Positions 25,514 through 34,967 of a stretch of 64,000 nt of DNA are shown here, piece after piece. This DNA is from Halorubrum sodomense (GTDB taxonomy: Archaea > Halobacteriota > Halobacteria > Halobacteriales > Haloferacaceae). The stretch spans positions 367,800 through 431,799 of the forward strand of contig NZ_FOYN01000003.1 of NCBI RefSeq assembly GCF_900111935.1. The letters are read 5' to 3'. Under the pieces are notes generated by a model, which worked only from the letters and a program-made list of their open reading frames with translations, was not told where the DNA came from and did no database searches. Each line of letters begins with the position of its first letter. Within the stretch, counting starts at the first letter, position 1. The translations under genes were made by a program, and so were the position numbers.

Positions 25514-27664
25514 ATGTCGGAACTGCCGCTGGACGCGTATTACGATCTGACGCAAGTCGGCGAGGTCGCCGTCTCACCGACCGGCGACCGCGTCGCCTTC
25601 ACCGCGACCGAGTACGATCAGGCCGCCGACGAGGCGGTCTCGTCGCTGTTCGTCGCCCCGACCGACGGCTCGCGAGAGCCGCACCGGCTGACGAGCGCGT
25701 CGGGCGCCTCCGCGCCGGCGTGGGGGCCGGACGGCGACCGGCTCGCGTTCCTGGCCGCCCGCGAGCGCGACGCGGAGCGGCGGGTCGGCTGGCGGGACCG
25801 GGACGAGGAGGACGAGGAGGGCGCGGAGGTGGAAGCTGACGAGACGGAGGACGACGAGGCCGACGACGCCGAGGACGACGAGCCCCTCGAAAACGGCGAC
25901 GAGGAGCCGAAACCGCAGGTGTGGATCTTCGACCTCGCGCTCGGGGGCGACGCGCGCCAAGTGACGGAGCGCGACGAGGGCGTCGCCGGCTTCGACTGGT
26001 CGCCCGACGGGGACCGGCTGGTGATCGAGTCGCGCGACCCGACGGACGAGGAGTCGGAGTACCTCGATCAGGTGCGCGAGGAGGGGGGCCCGATCGAGAC
26101 GACCCGGCTCCAACACAAGGTGAACGGCGCCGGCTGGACCGACGACGTGACGCGGTACCTGTTCGTCGTCGACCCCGACGACCCCGAGAGCGACCCCCGT
26201 CGGCTCGACGACGCGTACGGCGGCGGGGCCTTCGAGGACCTCGCCGGCATGGACCCCGCGTGGGGTCCGGACGGGCGAATCGCGTTCACGTCCTGTCGAC
26301 TGGACCGCCCCGACGACACCACCGTCCGCGACCTCTACGCGGTGTCGCCCGAGGGCGGCGACGCGGAGCGGCTCACGGGCGGGGACCTCACCCACGGCGC
26401 GCCGGCGTGGCGTCCGGACGGCGACGGGATCGCGACGGTCGCAAGCGACCCCGACGACCCGCCGGCGCCGGCGGAGGTGTACCTCGTCGACGCCGCGACG
26501 GACGCGGACGCCCGCAACGACCCGGTTTCGCTCACCGGCGGCCTCGACCGGACGGTCGCCCGCGGCGGCGGGATCGAGTGGGTCGACGGCGCGATCTACA
26601 CCCGGATCGCCGACGAGAGTCACACGCGGCTGGTCCGCGTCGAGACCGACGGCACCGCGGAGCGCGTCTTCGAGGCGCAGGGCCGCGACCGGGCGTTGGC
26701 CGGGTTCGACGTCGCCGACGACGGGTCGACGGCCGTGACGGTCCTCTCGGAGCCGGAGGCCGGAACCGACCTGTACGCGGTCGACGTCGACGACCTCGAC
26801 GCCGCCGGCGGGCCGGAGTCGTTCCGGCGGCTCACCGAGGTCAACGAGTCGCTCGTCGACGAGTTCGCGATGCCGGAGGCCCGCCGCGTCGAGTGGGAGT
26901 CCGACGGCTGGACGCTCGACGGCGTGCTCTACCACGACCCCGACGTCGACCCAGAGGACGGCGACCACCCGCTCGTGGTGGCGATCCACGGCGGCCCGAT
27001 GTCGTACGACGAGCCGGTGTTCAGCTTCGGTCACGCCGCGCTGACGAGCCGGGGGTACCTCGTCTTCCGCCCGAACTACCGGGGCGGTACCTCCCGCGGC
27101 CGCGAGTTCGCCGCCGAGCTGACCGGGAAGTGGGGGACCGCCGAGGTCGACGACATCGCGGCCGGCGTCGGGTCGCTCGCGGACCGCGGCTGGGTCGACC
27201 CCGACCGCGTGTTCGGCCACGGGTTCTCGTACGGGGGGATCGCGCAGGGATTCCTCGTCACGCAGGAGCCGGACCTGTTCACCGCGGCGGCGCCCGAGCA
27301 CGGCATCTACGACCTCCGCTCGGCGTTCGGCACGGACGACACCCACGTCTGGCTGGAGGCCGAGTTCGGGCTCCCGTGGGAGAACCCCGAGGCGTACGAC
27401 GCGTCGACGGCGGTGCTGGACGCCGGGAACATCGAGACCCCGCTGCTGGTGATGGCCGGCGGCGAGGACTGGCGGTGCCCCTCCTCGCAGTCGGAGCAGC
27501 TGTACGTCGCCGCCCGGAAGCGGGGAATCGACGCCGAGCTGGTCGTCTACCCGGACGAGCACCACAACATCGGCGACCCCGACCGAGCGATCCACCGGTT
27601 AGCGAAGATCCTCGACTGGTACGAGACGCACGACCCGGCGGTCGAGGCCGAGTCCGCGGACTGA
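25514..27664 (+). CDS. Prolyl oligopeptidase family (S9) serine peptidase
   Basis: A 716-residue peptidase. Residues about 1-445 form a beta-propeller with TolB/WD-like repeats (VAVSPTGDRVAF, VAGFDWSPDGDRL, DPAWGPDGRIAF); residues about 455-716 are the alpha/beta hydrolase domain with nucleophile Ser572 in GHGFSYGG, an Asp in AGGEDWRCP and a His in DEHHN. It cleaves short peptides or amino-acyl esters in the cytoplasm; no signal peptide. A run of about 40 acidic residues (about 97-135) is inserted between two propeller blades. The start is supported by a GTATTT element about 30 bases upstream. It ends 163 bases before the convergent epimerase, with a tandem repeat in between. Confidence 0.92.
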   Translation: MSELPLDAYYDLTQVGEVAVSPTGDRVAFTATEYDQAADEAVSSLFVAPTDGSREPHRLTSASGASAPAWGPDGDRLAFLAARERDAERRVGWRDRDEEDEEGAEVEADETEDDEADDAEDDEPLENGDEEPKPQVWIFDLALGGDARQVTERDEGVAGFDWSPDGDRLVIESRDPTDEESEYLDQVREEGGPIETTRLQHKVNGAGWTDDVTRYLFVVDPDDPESDPRRLDDAYGGGAFEDLAGMDPAWGPDGRIAFTSCRLDRPDDTTVRDLYAVSPEGGDAERLTGGDLTHGAPAWRPDGDGIATVASDPDDPPAPAEVYLVDAATDADARNDPVSLTGGLDRTVARGGGIEWVDGAIYTRIADESHTRLVRVETDGTAERVFEAQGRDRALAGFDVADDGSTAVTVLSEPEAGTDLYAVDVDDLDAAGGPESFRRLTEVNESLVDEFAMPEARRVEWESDGWTLDGVLYHDPDVDPEDGDHPLVVAIHGGPMSYDEPVFSFGHAALTSRGYLVFRPNYRGGTSRGREFAAELTGKWGTAEVDDIAAGVGSLADRGWVDPDRVFGHGFSYGGIAQGFLVTQEPDLFTAAAPEHGIYDLRSAFGTDDTHVWLEAEFGLPWENPEAYDASTAVLDAGNIETPLLVMAGGEDWRCPSSQSEQLYVAARKRGIDAELVVYPDEHHNIGDPDRAIHRLAKILDWYETHDPAVEAESAD

Positions 27665-27670
27665 GTCACG

Positions 27671-27817
27671 ACCGGTCGGTGACGGTCGCGGTCGGGCGGT
27701 GACGGTCGCGGTCGGGCGGTGACGGTCGCGGTCGGGCGGTGACGGTCGCGGTCGGGCGGTGACGGTCGCGGTCGGACGGTGACGGTCGCGGTCGGACGGT
27801 GACGGTCGCGGTCGGCG
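27671..27817. repeat. 20-bp tandem repeat (minisatellite) between two convergent genes
   Basis: Six complete 20-base units with consensus gacggtcgcggtcgggcggt occupy 27681-27800, flanked by a partial unit on each side (27671-27680 and 27801-27817). The first four are identical; the fifth and sixth carry one substitution (ggacggt for gggcggt). It fills nearly all the space between the stop codon of the S9 peptidase and the stop of the epimerase. No spacers, so it is not CRISPR. It could act as a bidirectional transcription end or roadblock or be neutral slippage DNA. Confidence 0.95.
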
Positions 27818-27827
27818 CGACCCCGCC

Positions 27828-28214
27828 TCAGCGCTCGACGAACTCCACGAGCACGCCGCCCGTCGAGCGCGGATGGCAGAACGCGACCTCGTGGCCCCAC
27901 GCGCCGGGGCGCGGCTCCTCGTCGACGAGGTCGATGCCGAGGTCGCGCGCCTCGTCGAGCGCGGCCGGGAGGTCGTCGACCGCGAGCGCGACGTGGTGGA
28001 CGCCGGGGCCCTCCCGGTCGAGGTAGTCCGCGATCGTCCCGCCGGCGTCCGGTTCGAGCAGTTCGAAGTAGCCGCCGCCGTCGAGTTCGAGGAAGACGAT
28101 CCGCATCCCGTCGAACGTCTCCTCGTGGGCGACCGGAGCGTCGAGCAGGCCGCCGAACAGGTCGGCGAGGGCGGTGGCGTCGCGGGTCGCGACGCCGACG
28201 TGATCGAAGCGCAT
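27828..28214 (-). CDS. Methylmalonyl-CoA epimerase (VOC family)
   Basis: A 128-residue single-domain VOC protein: MRFDHVGVATRDATALADLF, YFELLEPDAGGTIADYLDREG, and GVHHVALAVDD are the epimerase motifs, with metal ligands His5, the Glu of FELLEP, the His of HHVALAV and a C-terminal Glu. It interconverts (R)- and (S)-methylmalonyl-CoA in propionate metabolism. The mutase subunit gene lies 972 bases away on the same strand (29186-30859), with an FNT-type gene between them on the opposite strand. Start supported by a TATA element 26-31 bases upstream. Length is normal for the family. Confidence 0.93.
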   Translation of the reverse strand: MRFDHVGVATRDATALADLFGGLLDAPVAHEETFDGMRIVFLELDGGGYFELLEPDAGGTIADYLDREGPGVHHVALAVDDLPAALDEARDLGIDLVDEEPRPGAWGHEVAFCHPRSTGGVLVEFVER

Positions 28215-28239
28215 ACGAACCGGATCGGGCGCCCGCGAC

Positions 28240-28245
28240 TTATAA
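28240..28245 (-). promoter_or_regulatory. TATA box of the epimerase gene
   Basis: TTATAA lies 26-31 bases before the epimerase ATG at 28214 on the minus strand and indicates a leaderless transcript. Being palindromic, it could also be read toward the FNT gene, but the distance to that start (about 90 bases) is not leaderless. Confidence 0.65.
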
Positions 28246-28332
28246 TGAGCGAGCGAAGTGGAACACCACTCGCCTCGCCGGGATCCAAAGGCTTGGGTGC
28301 GATCCGGGAGTACCGATCGTAGGCCCCCATTA

Positions 28333-29136
28333 GTGAGCGACTCACAGTCCGACGCTTCGACGGAGCAGATGACGTCGCGGAACATCCTCGGATCGCTGCT
28401 CGATAGCGGCCTCCACGAGATGAACCGAGAGCGGTCCGGACTCCTCCTCTCGGGGGTGTCGGCGGGGCTCGACATCGGCTTCGGCCCGCTGATGATGGCG
28501 GTCGTGTTGACCCTCTCGCCGGGGACGTTCGGCGACCTCACGACCGAACTGCTGCTGGCGAGCGTCTACTCCATCGGCTTCATGTTCGTCATCTTGGGCC
28601 GCTCGGAGCTGTTCACGGAGCACACGACGCTGGCCGTGATACCGGTGCTCGACCGGCAGGCCTCGGCCCGACAGTTGGGCCGGCTCTGGGGCCTGGTGTA
28701 CGTCGGGAACCTGGTCGGCGGCCTCCTGTTCACGCTGCTCGTGACGCTGTTGCTGCCGGAGCTCAGCGTCGTCGACCCTCAGTCGTTCGAGACGATCGCC
28801 CTGAAGCTCGTCGACCACAGCCTCCCGTGGCTGTTCGTCGGCGGCGTGTTCGCCGGGTGGCTGATGGGGCTGCTGGCGTGGCTCGTGACCGCGGCGAAGG
28901 ACACGACATCCCGGATCCTCCTCGTGTTGATCGTCACCGGAACGATCGGGCTCCTCCACCTCCCGCACTCGATCGCGGGCAACGTCGAGGTGCTGTTCGG
29001 GCTGTTCTCCTCGCCCGCGATCACGGTCGTCGACTACGTCGGGTTCCTCGTGTTGTCGACGATCGGTAACGCCTTCGGCGGCGCGGTGTTCGTCGCGCTG
29101 CTGAAGTACGGCCACGTCGTCCGCGGCGCGGAGTGA
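28333..29136 (+). CDS. Formate/nitrite transporter (FNT) family membrane protein, YfdC-like
   Basis: About 267 residues starting at GTG 28333 (SDSQSDASTEQ); an upstream in-frame GTG at 28258 is possible. Six transmembrane helices follow a 30-residue cytoplasmic N-terminus. Family motifs include SGVSAGLDIGFGPLMMAVVL and ILGRSELFTEHTTLAVIPVL, and a C-terminal IGNAFGGAVFVALLKYGH, as in the FNT channel branch containing YfdC. FNT proteins move small monovalent anions such as formate. It lies between methylmalonyl-CoA epimerase and mutase genes but on the opposite strand, so a metabolic link is only suggested. Confidence 0.85.
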   Translation: MSDSQSDASTEQMTSRNILGSLLDSGLHEMNRERSGLLLSGVSAGLDIGFGPLMMAVVLTLSPGTFGDLTTELLLASVYSIGFMFVILGRSELFTEHTTLAVIPVLDRQASARQLGRLWGLVYVGNLVGGLLFTLLVTLLLPELSVVDPQSFETIALKLVDHSLPWLFVGGVFAGWLMGLLAWLVTAAKDTTSRILLVLIVTGTIGLLHLPHSIAGNVEVLFGLFSSPAITVVDYVGFLVLSTIGNAFGGAVFVALLKYGHVVRGAE

Positions 29137-29185
29137 GCGCGCTCCGCGGGACGAGTTCGCCCCGCGAGCCGATCCCCTCCCGGAT

Positions 29186-30859
29186 TCACCGCCCCGGCTT
29201 GTACTCCCCGAACTCGTCGCGGAGTACGTCGGAGATCTCCTGAACCGTCGCGTACGACTTCACCGCGTCGACGACGTGTGGCATCACGTTCTCGGTCCCC
29301 TGCGCCGCCTCGCGGAGGCCGGCGAGCGCGTCGTCGACCGCGTCGCCGTCGCGGTCGGCTTTCACCTCGTTCAGCCGGTCGCGCTGGTTCTGCTCCTGGT
29401 CGGGGTCGACCTCTTCGAGGTCCATCTCCGGCTCCTCGTCCACCTCGAACTCGTTGACGCCGACGATGATCCGCTCGCCCGCCTCGATCTCCCGCTGGCG
29501 CTCGAAGGCGACGTCCTGGATCTGCCGCTGGACCCAGCCGCTCTCGACGGCCTCCAGCATCCCGCCGCGGCGGTCCACCTCCTCGATGATCTCGAAGGCG
29601 TCCTCCTCGATCCCGTCGGTGAGGCTCTCGACGTAGTACGACCCCGCGAGCGGGTCGATCGTGTCGGCCGCGCCCGACTCGTGAGCGAGGATCTGCTGGG
29701 TGCGGAGCGCGGTGCGGACGGACTTCTCGGTCGGGAGCGCGAGCGCCTCGTCTTTCCCGTTCGTGTGGAGGCTCTGGGTCCCGCCGAGGACGGCCGCGAG
29801 CGCCTGATAGGAGACGCGGACGACGTTGTTCTCGATCTGCTGGGCGGTGAGCGTCGAGCCGCCGGTCTGGGTGTGGAACTTGAGCTGTTTCGACTTGGGG
29901 TTCTCGGCGCCGAACCGCTCCTCCATGATCTGGGCCCACATCCGGCGGGCGGCGCGGAACTTCGCGGCCTCCTCGAAGATGTTGTTGTGGGCGTTGAAGA
30001 AGAAGGAGAGCTGGGGGGCGAACTCGTCGACGTCGAGCCCGGCGTCGAGGGCCGCCTCGACGTACTCGATGCCGTCACCGAGGGTGAAGGCGATCTCCTG
30101 GGCCGCGGTCGAGCCCGCCTCGCGGATGTGGTACCCCGAGATGGAGATGGTGTTGAAGTTCGGCGTCTCGGCCGCGCAGAACTCGAAGATGTCCGTGATC
30201 AGCCGCATCGACTGCTTCGGCGGATAGATGTAGAGGTTCCGCGCGATGTACTCCTTCATGATGTCGTTCTGGATCGTCCCGCGGAGCTGCTCCCGCGGGA
30301 CCCCCTGCTCGTCGCCCATCGCGACGTACATCGCGAGGAGGACGGCGGCGGGCGCGTTGATCGTCATCGACGTGGACACCTCGTCGAGCGGGATGCCGTC
30401 GAAGACGGTCTCGAAGTCGTCGAGCGTGTCGATGGCGACGCCCGAGCGGCCGACCTCGCCCTCGGCCATCGCGGCGTCGGAGTCGTATCCCATCTGCGTC
30501 GGGAGGTCGAACGCCATCGAGAGGCCCGACGAGCCCTCGTCGATGAGGTACTGGAAGCGCTCGTTGGTCTCCGCGGCGGTGCCCATCCCGGCGTACTGGC
30601 GCATCGTCCACAGGCGCCCGCGGTACATCGTCGAGTAGACGCCGCGGGTGTACGGCTCCTCGCCGGGGTAGCCGAGGTCCTCGCGGTAGTCGGTCTCCAC
30701 GTCGGCGGGGGTGTAGAGGGGGTCGACCTCCTGCCCGCCGGTGTCGGTGGTGAACGTCTCCTCGCGCTCCCCGAACCGGTCGACCGTCTCGCCGTAGGTT
30801 CCGTCCTCCCACGACTCCTTGGCCTCCCGGATCGCGGCGAGTTCCTCAGGGTCGTACAT
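29186..30859 (-). CDS. Methylmalonyl-CoA mutase large-subunit catalytic (N-terminal) domain
   Basis: A 557-residue acyl-CoA mutase catalytic subunit: [37 protein letters not shown] and [17 protein letters not shown] are the TIM-barrel motifs of the mutase family. It rearranges methylmalonyl-CoA to succinyl-CoA with adenosylcobalamin. The B12-binding domain is not in this chain; as in other archaea it must be a separate small subunit, which is not in the window. A highly acidic linker sits near residue 475 ([18 protein letters not shown]). The TA-rich start region (TTCAGTAATG on the minus strand) is near 30859. Normal length. Confidence 0.92.
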   Translation of the reverse strand: MYDPEELAAIREAKESWEDGTYGETVDRFGEREETFTTDTGGQEVDPLYTPADVETDYREDLGYPGEEPYTRGVYSTMYRGRLWTMRQYAGMGTAAETNERFQYLIDEGSSGLSMAFDLPTQMGYDSDAAMAEGEVGRSGVAIDTLDDFETVFDGIPLDEVSTSMTINAPAAVLLAMYVAMGDEQGVPREQLRGTIQNDIMKEYIARNLYIYPPKQSMRLITDIFEFCAAETPNFNTISISGYHIREAGSTAAQEIAFTLGDGIEYVEAALDAGLDVDEFAPQLSFFFNAHNNIFEEAAKFRAARRMWAQIMEERFGAENPKSKQLKFHTQTGGSTLTAQQIENNVVRVSYQALAAVLGGTQSLHTNGKDEALALPTEKSVRTALRTQQILAHESGAADTIDPLAGSYYVESLTDGIEEDAFEIIEEVDRRGGMLEAVESGWVQRQIQDVAFERQREIEAGERIIVGVNEFEVDEEPEMDLEEVDPDQEQNQRDRLNEVKADRDGDAVDDALAGLREAAQGTENVMPHVVDAVKSYATVQEISDVLRDEFGEYKPGR

Positions 30860-30948
30860 TACTGAATCGGTCGACCGAACGGGACTTAACGCTTTTCAGG
30901 GCGGACCCGGTCGACCGCGGGTCACCGCGCTGCTTCCCCGCCGACCCG

Positions 30949-30955
30949 ATTTAAG
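30949..30955 (+). promoter_or_regulatory. TATA element of the O-methyltransferase gene
   Basis: ATTTAAG lies 24-30 bases before the ATG at 30979, which supports that start over an earlier in-frame codon at 30955 that would fall inside the promoter. Confidence 0.6.
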
Positions 30956-30978
30956 TGTCGCGCGTCCGAGGCGCGGGC

Positions 30979-31644
30979 ATGGACGTGCTCACAGATCCCG
31001 CGCGCCGGTTTCTGGCCGCGACGGCGCCGGAGCACACCCGGATCCAGTCGGAGATGGCCGACCTCGCCGCCGAGTGGGGATTCCCGATCATCGGCCCCGA
31101 GGCGGGGGCGGTCCTCCGCCTGCTCGCGCGGCTGACGGACGCGGAACGCGTCTTCGAGTTCGGGTCCGGGTTCGGCTACTCCGCCACGTGGTTCCTCCGC
31201 GGCGGCGCCGAGCGCGTGATCTGTACCGAGTTCGACGCCGACGAGGCCGAGCGGGGCGTGGCGTTCGCCGCCGATTACGGCTACGCGGACCGCGTCACCT
31301 TCGAGGTCGGCGACGCGATGGAGACGATAGACCGCTACGAGGGCCCCTTCGACGTGGTCCTGATCGACCACCAGAAGGGGCGGTACGCCGACGCCTACCG
31401 GGCGGTCCTCCCGAAGGTCCGGACCGGGGGCGTGATCGTCGCCGACAACGTCACCCGCGGCCCCATCGACTTCGAGGCCCTCGTCGCGCACTTCGAGGCG
31501 GGCGAGCCGCTCCCGGACGCGGCCGTGGACGCCGAGACCCGCGGCATCGGCGAGTACCTCGGCACCGTCCGCTCGGACGACGCGGTGGAGACCGCGGTCC
31601 TCCCGGTCGGCTCCGGCATCGCCGTTTCGACGGTCGTCCGGTGA
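30979..31644 (+). CDS. SAM-dependent O-methyltransferase (family 3)
   Basis: A 221-residue methyltransferase. The SAM-binding loop is visible as FEFGSGFGYSATWFL (residues about 55-69), the acidic residue ending strand 2 in CTEFDADEAE, and the metal/substrate region in VVLIDHQKGRY and VADNVTRG, matching cation-dependent catechol-O-methyltransferase-like enzymes. Substrate unknown. Stands alone between two oppositely regulated genes; 46 bases separate it from the downstream kinase start, so read-through is possible. Confidence 0.87.
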   Translation: MDVLTDPARRFLAATAPEHTRIQSEMADLAAEWGFPIIGPEAGAVLRLLARLTDAERVFEFGSGFGYSATWFLRGGAERVICTEFDADEAERGVAFAADYGYADRVTFEVGDAMETIDRYEGPFDVVLIDHQKGRYADAYRAVLPKVRTGGVIVADNVTRGPIDFEALVAHFEAGEPLPDAAVDAETRGIGEYLGTVRSDDAVETAVLPVGSGIAVSTVVR

Positions 31645-31690
31645 AACCGAACGAAACGGTTATCATGTCGAATTGAAAACATCAACTCGG

Positions 31691-34357
31691 ATGGAGGGAC
31701 CGGACGGAACCGACGACGGCGAGGGGCCGCGAGCGGCGTCGCTCGTGCGCGTCCTCGCCGTCGACGACGAGTCGGGGTTCGCCGACGCGGCGGCCTCGCG
31801 CCTCGAGGCGCGCGACGACCGGACCGAGGTGGTGGCGGTCGAGGGCGCCGAGGCGGCGCTGGACGCGCTGTCGTCGGCCTCGTTCGACTGCGTGGTGTCC
31901 GGCTACGAACTGGCCGAGGCCGACGGCGTCGGGCTGCTGGAGACCGTCCGCGACCGACACGGCGACGTGCCGTTCGTGCTGTTCACCGGGTCTGGGTCGG
32001 AGGCGGTCGCCAGCGAGGCGATCTCCGCCGGCGTCGATGAGTACGTCCGCCGAGCGGAGCCGGCCGACCCGTACGCGCAGCTCGCGAGCGCGGTCGAGGG
32101 CGTGGTCTCGCAGGCGCGCGGCGACCGCCGCCTGGCCGCGCACCTGGAGCGCACCACCGACGCGTTCTGTCAGGTCGACTCGGAGTGGCGGCTGACCTAC
32201 CTCAACGAGCGGGCGGCGAGGTTCCTGGAGCGCGACGCGGAGACGGTGCTCGGCGAGCGGATCTGGGAGCTGTTCCCGGAGGTCGTCGGCACCGAGGCCG
32301 AGGCGGCGCTCCGCGAGGTCGCCGAGACCGGTGAGGCGAGCCGGCTGGAACACCACGTCGACCGCCTCGGCGCCGACCTCGTCGTGAACGCGTACCCGAC
32401 CGCCGGCGGCCTGGCGCTGTACTTCCGCGACGTGACGGAGCGCCGGGAGCGCGAACGGGAGCTCCGGGAGGTCTCCGAGCGGCTTCAGCTGGCCGTCGAG
32501 GGCGCCGACCTCGGCGTCTGGGACTGGAACGTACGGACCGACGAGGTGCGGTTCGACGACCGGTGGGCCGCGATGCTCGGCCACGACACCGACGAGATCG
32601 ACTTCGACCTGTCGACGTGGGAGGACCGCGTCCACCCCGACGACATCGGCGACGCCTGGGACGCCATCGAGGCCCACTTCGCCGGCGAGACGGACCTCTA
32701 TCAGTGCGACTTCCGGATGCGGACGAAGTCGGGCGACTGGAAGTGGATCCGGGACCGGGGTCGGGTCGTCGAGCGGACGGACGACGGCGAGCCGCTCCGG
32801 GCCGTCGGCATCCACATCGACGTCACCGAGGAGAAGGAGCGCCAGCGCGACCTCGAGCGGTACCGTCGCATCGTCGACGAGCTGCCGGAGTCCGTGTGTA
32901 TCTACGACGCCGACGGCCGCATCGCGCTCGCGAACGACCACACCGGCGACGTGCTCGAGGCCGATCCGGAGGCGCTCGTCGGCCACGAGAGCCGGCTCGT
33001 CGACCGCATTCGAGCCGCGGGCGACGGCGACCGGTACGACGCGCTCGTCGACGGCGACCGCAAGTCGATGACCGGGACGGTCGAGGTCGACCTGCCGAGG
33101 CAGTCCGGGGCGATCGTCGACTACGGGCTGACCCGGCTCGTCATCGACGGGGAGTTCGACGGCGTGGTCGGCATCTCTCGCGACGTGACGGAGGAGCGTC
33201 GGCGGCAGCGGCGGCTCGAACGCACCTCGGCGCGGCTGGAGGCGCTGTTCGAGCGCTCGCCGGACATGGTCGACATCCACGACGAGTCCGGGGAGATCGT
33301 CGACGCCAACCGGGCGATGACGGAGGCGCTCAGCTACGACCGCGAGGAGCTCGTCGGGATGGACGTCTGGGAGGTCGACGCCGAGCTCGAGCCGGAGGAG
33401 GGCGTGCGGCTCTGGGAGGACCTGGAAATGGACGAGACGGTCCGGCTGGAGACGACGTTCGCCCGCGCCGACGGCTCGACGTTCCCGGCCGAGGTCCACG
33501 TGCGGCGCATCGACGTCCAGGGCGAGGACCGGTTCCTGGCGAGCAGCCGCGACATCTCCGAGCGCAGGGCGTACGAGCGCCGCATCGAGCGGGAGAACGA
33601 GCGGCTCGACGAGTTCGCCTCGATCGTCTCCCACGACCTCCGGAACCCCCTCAACGTCCTCTCTGGGTACCTCCGGCTCGCCCGTGAGACGGGGACCGAC
33701 TCCTACTTCGACCGCTGCGAGCGCGCGCTCGACGAGATGGAGGGGCTCATCGAGGACGTGCTCGCGCTCGCCAGGCAGGGCGAAGCGGTCGGCTCGTTCG
33801 AGCGCGTCCACCTCGGCGAACTGGCCGCCCGCTACGGCGACGACGCGTTCGGATCGACCGACGGCGAGGACCCGTTCGGCGGCGACGCGGGCGGCGGCGG
33901 AGCGGAGACCGCGCCGATCGAGGTCGCGGTGGAGGCCGACGGCGAGATCTGCGCCGACCCCGGCCGGGTCCGGCAGCTCTTCGGGAACTTGTTCCGGAAC
34001 GCCGCCGAACACGGCGGCGAGCGCGTCGTCGTCGGCGACCTCTCCGACGGCTTCTACGTCGCGGACGACGGGCCCGGGATCGACCCGGACGAACGGGACA
34101 CGGTGTTCGAGAGCGGCTACACCACCTCCGAGACGGGCACCGGCTTCGGGCTCGCCATCGTCCAGCGCATCGTCGAGGCGCACGGCTGGGCGGTCGAGGT
34201 CACGGCGGGCGAACGCGGCGGCGCCCGGTTCGAATTCACCGGAGTCGACCGGCCTGAATCGAGCGCCGAGGAGACGGAGCCGCCGGGCGCCGAGGAGACG
34301 GAGCCGCCGGCCGACGCGTCCGGCCGGTCCGCGGAGGAGGCGGGGTCGCAGGACTGA
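31691..34357 (+). CDS. Histidine kinase with a degenerate receiver and several PAS domains
   Basis: An 888-residue soluble kinase starting at the ATG at 31691. Domains: receiver-like (about 18-135), then four PAS segments (about 148-258, 262-388, 390-500, 512-632), HisKA with His648 in IVSHDLRNPLNV and HATPase (GNLFRNAAEHGG, DDGPGIDPDE, GTGFGLAIVQRIVEAHGW). It closely resembles the kinase at 17500-20346 in the receiver, but its phosphoacceptor position is Gly71 (VVSGYEL) rather than Asp, so the receiver cannot be phosphorylated there. The C-terminal 30 residues repeat EETEPPGAEETEPPA. The paralogue lacks such a tail. No partner is adjacent. Confidence 0.9.
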   Translation: MEGPDGTDDGEGPRAASLVRVLAVDDESGFADAAASRLEARDDRTEVVAVEGAEAALDALSSASFDCVVSGYELAEADGVGLLETVRDRHGDVPFVLFTGSGSEAVASEAISAGVDEYVRRAEPADPYAQLASAVEGVVSQARGDRRLAAHLERTTDAFCQVDSEWRLTYLNERAARFLERDAETVLGERIWELFPEVVGTEAEAALREVAETGEASRLEHHVDRLGADLVVNAYPTAGGLALYFRDVTERRERERELREVSERLQLAVEGADLGVWDWNVRTDEVRFDDRWAAMLGHDTDEIDFDLSTWEDRVHPDDIGDAWDAIEAHFAGETDLYQCDFRMRTKSGDWKWIRDRGRVVERTDDGEPLRAVGIHIDVTEEKERQRDLERYRRIVDELPESVCIYDADGRIALANDHTGDVLEADPEALVGHESRLVDRIRAAGDGDRYDALVDGDRKSMTGTVEVDLPRQSGAIVDYGLTRLVIDGEFDGVVGISRDVTEERRRQRRLERTSARLEALFERSPDMVDIHDESGEIVDANRAMTEALSYDREELVGMDVWEVDAELEPEEGVRLWEDLEMDETVRLETTFARADGSTFPAEVHVRRIDVQGEDRFLASSRDISERRAYERRIERENERLDEFASIVSHDLRNPLNVLSGYLRLARETGTDSYFDRCERALDEMEGLIEDVLALARQGEAVGSFERVHLGELAARYGDDAFGSTDGEDPFGGDAGGGGAETAPIEVAVEADGEICADPGRVRQLFGNLFRNAAEHGGERVVVGDLSDGFYVADDGPGIDPDERDTVFESGYTTSETGTGFGLAIVQRIVEAHGWAVEVTAGERGGARFEFTGVDRPESSAEETEPPGAEETEPPADASGRSAEEAGSQD

Positions 34358-34436
34358 CCGGCCGGAGCGCGGATACGACCGTGTGCGGCGACGAACGAGC
34401 GCGAAAAGCGAAGTACCGGAGAGAGTGAGGACCGAC

Positions 34437-34835
34437 TCAGAACGCGCCGGGGTAGACGCTCACGTCGGCGTGGAGCCCCTCGCGGAGCGCGCTGTGGACG
34501 TGACAGATGCCCTCGGCGCGCTCGGCGATGTCAGCGGCGGTCTCGTCGTCGAGGTCGGCCTCGACGTGGACGTCGAACGCGATCGATTCGAGGTCGTCGT
34601 CCTCGTCGAGTTCGGCGCTCGCGTCGATCTGGACCTTCCCGAGTTCCTCCTCGCCGCGCTGGCTTCCGCCGACGCGGAGCGCGGGGAGATAACAGGAAGC
34701 GTACGTCGCGACGAGCGCCGCGTTCGGGTTCGGCCCCGTCTCGTCCGTCGCGTCGATCCGGAGGTCGAACTCGCCGACCTGACTGGTACTGGCGTACCCC
34801 GCTTCGGAAACCGTGGACGTCTCGATGTCTGCCAT
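34437..34835 (-). CDS. OsmC/Ohr family protein
   Basis: A 132-residue OsmC-fold protein: TGPNPNAALVATYASCYLPA holds the first catalytic Cys and GICHVHSALREG the second, the pair that reduces organic hydroperoxides. The start at 34835 (MADIETST) is preferred over 34880 because the OsmC fold begins there. In haloarchaea these small OsmC proteins are stress peroxidases; the thiol partner is unknown. The gene is flanked by a 79-base gap to the kinase on the opposite strand. Confidence 0.87.
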   Translation of the reverse strand: MADIETSTVSEAGYASTSQVGEFDLRIDATDETGPNPNAALVATYASCYLPALRVGGSQRGEEELGKVQIDASAELDEDDDLESIAFDVHVEADLDDETAADIAERAEGICHVHSALREGLHADVSVYPGAF

Positions 34836-34967
34836 AGTCGAGTGTCGATTAGTCCCCCCGCCGCTAAAGGCTGCCGACACGGGGCGTCGCTGCCGGCGAG
34901 GGGAGCGGTCGACATCGTCGGACGAAAGTCGGAGAACCGCCGAGTCGGACCGTCGACGTCGGGCCCG

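Noticed and set aside
27681-27817. Possible CRISPR array
   Set aside because: Repeats are 20 bases long and directly adjacent with no spacers; it is a minisatellite.
31682-34183. Long minus-strand open frame antisense to the PAS kinase
   Set aside because: No domain, and the plus-strand kinase has complete H, N and G boxes.
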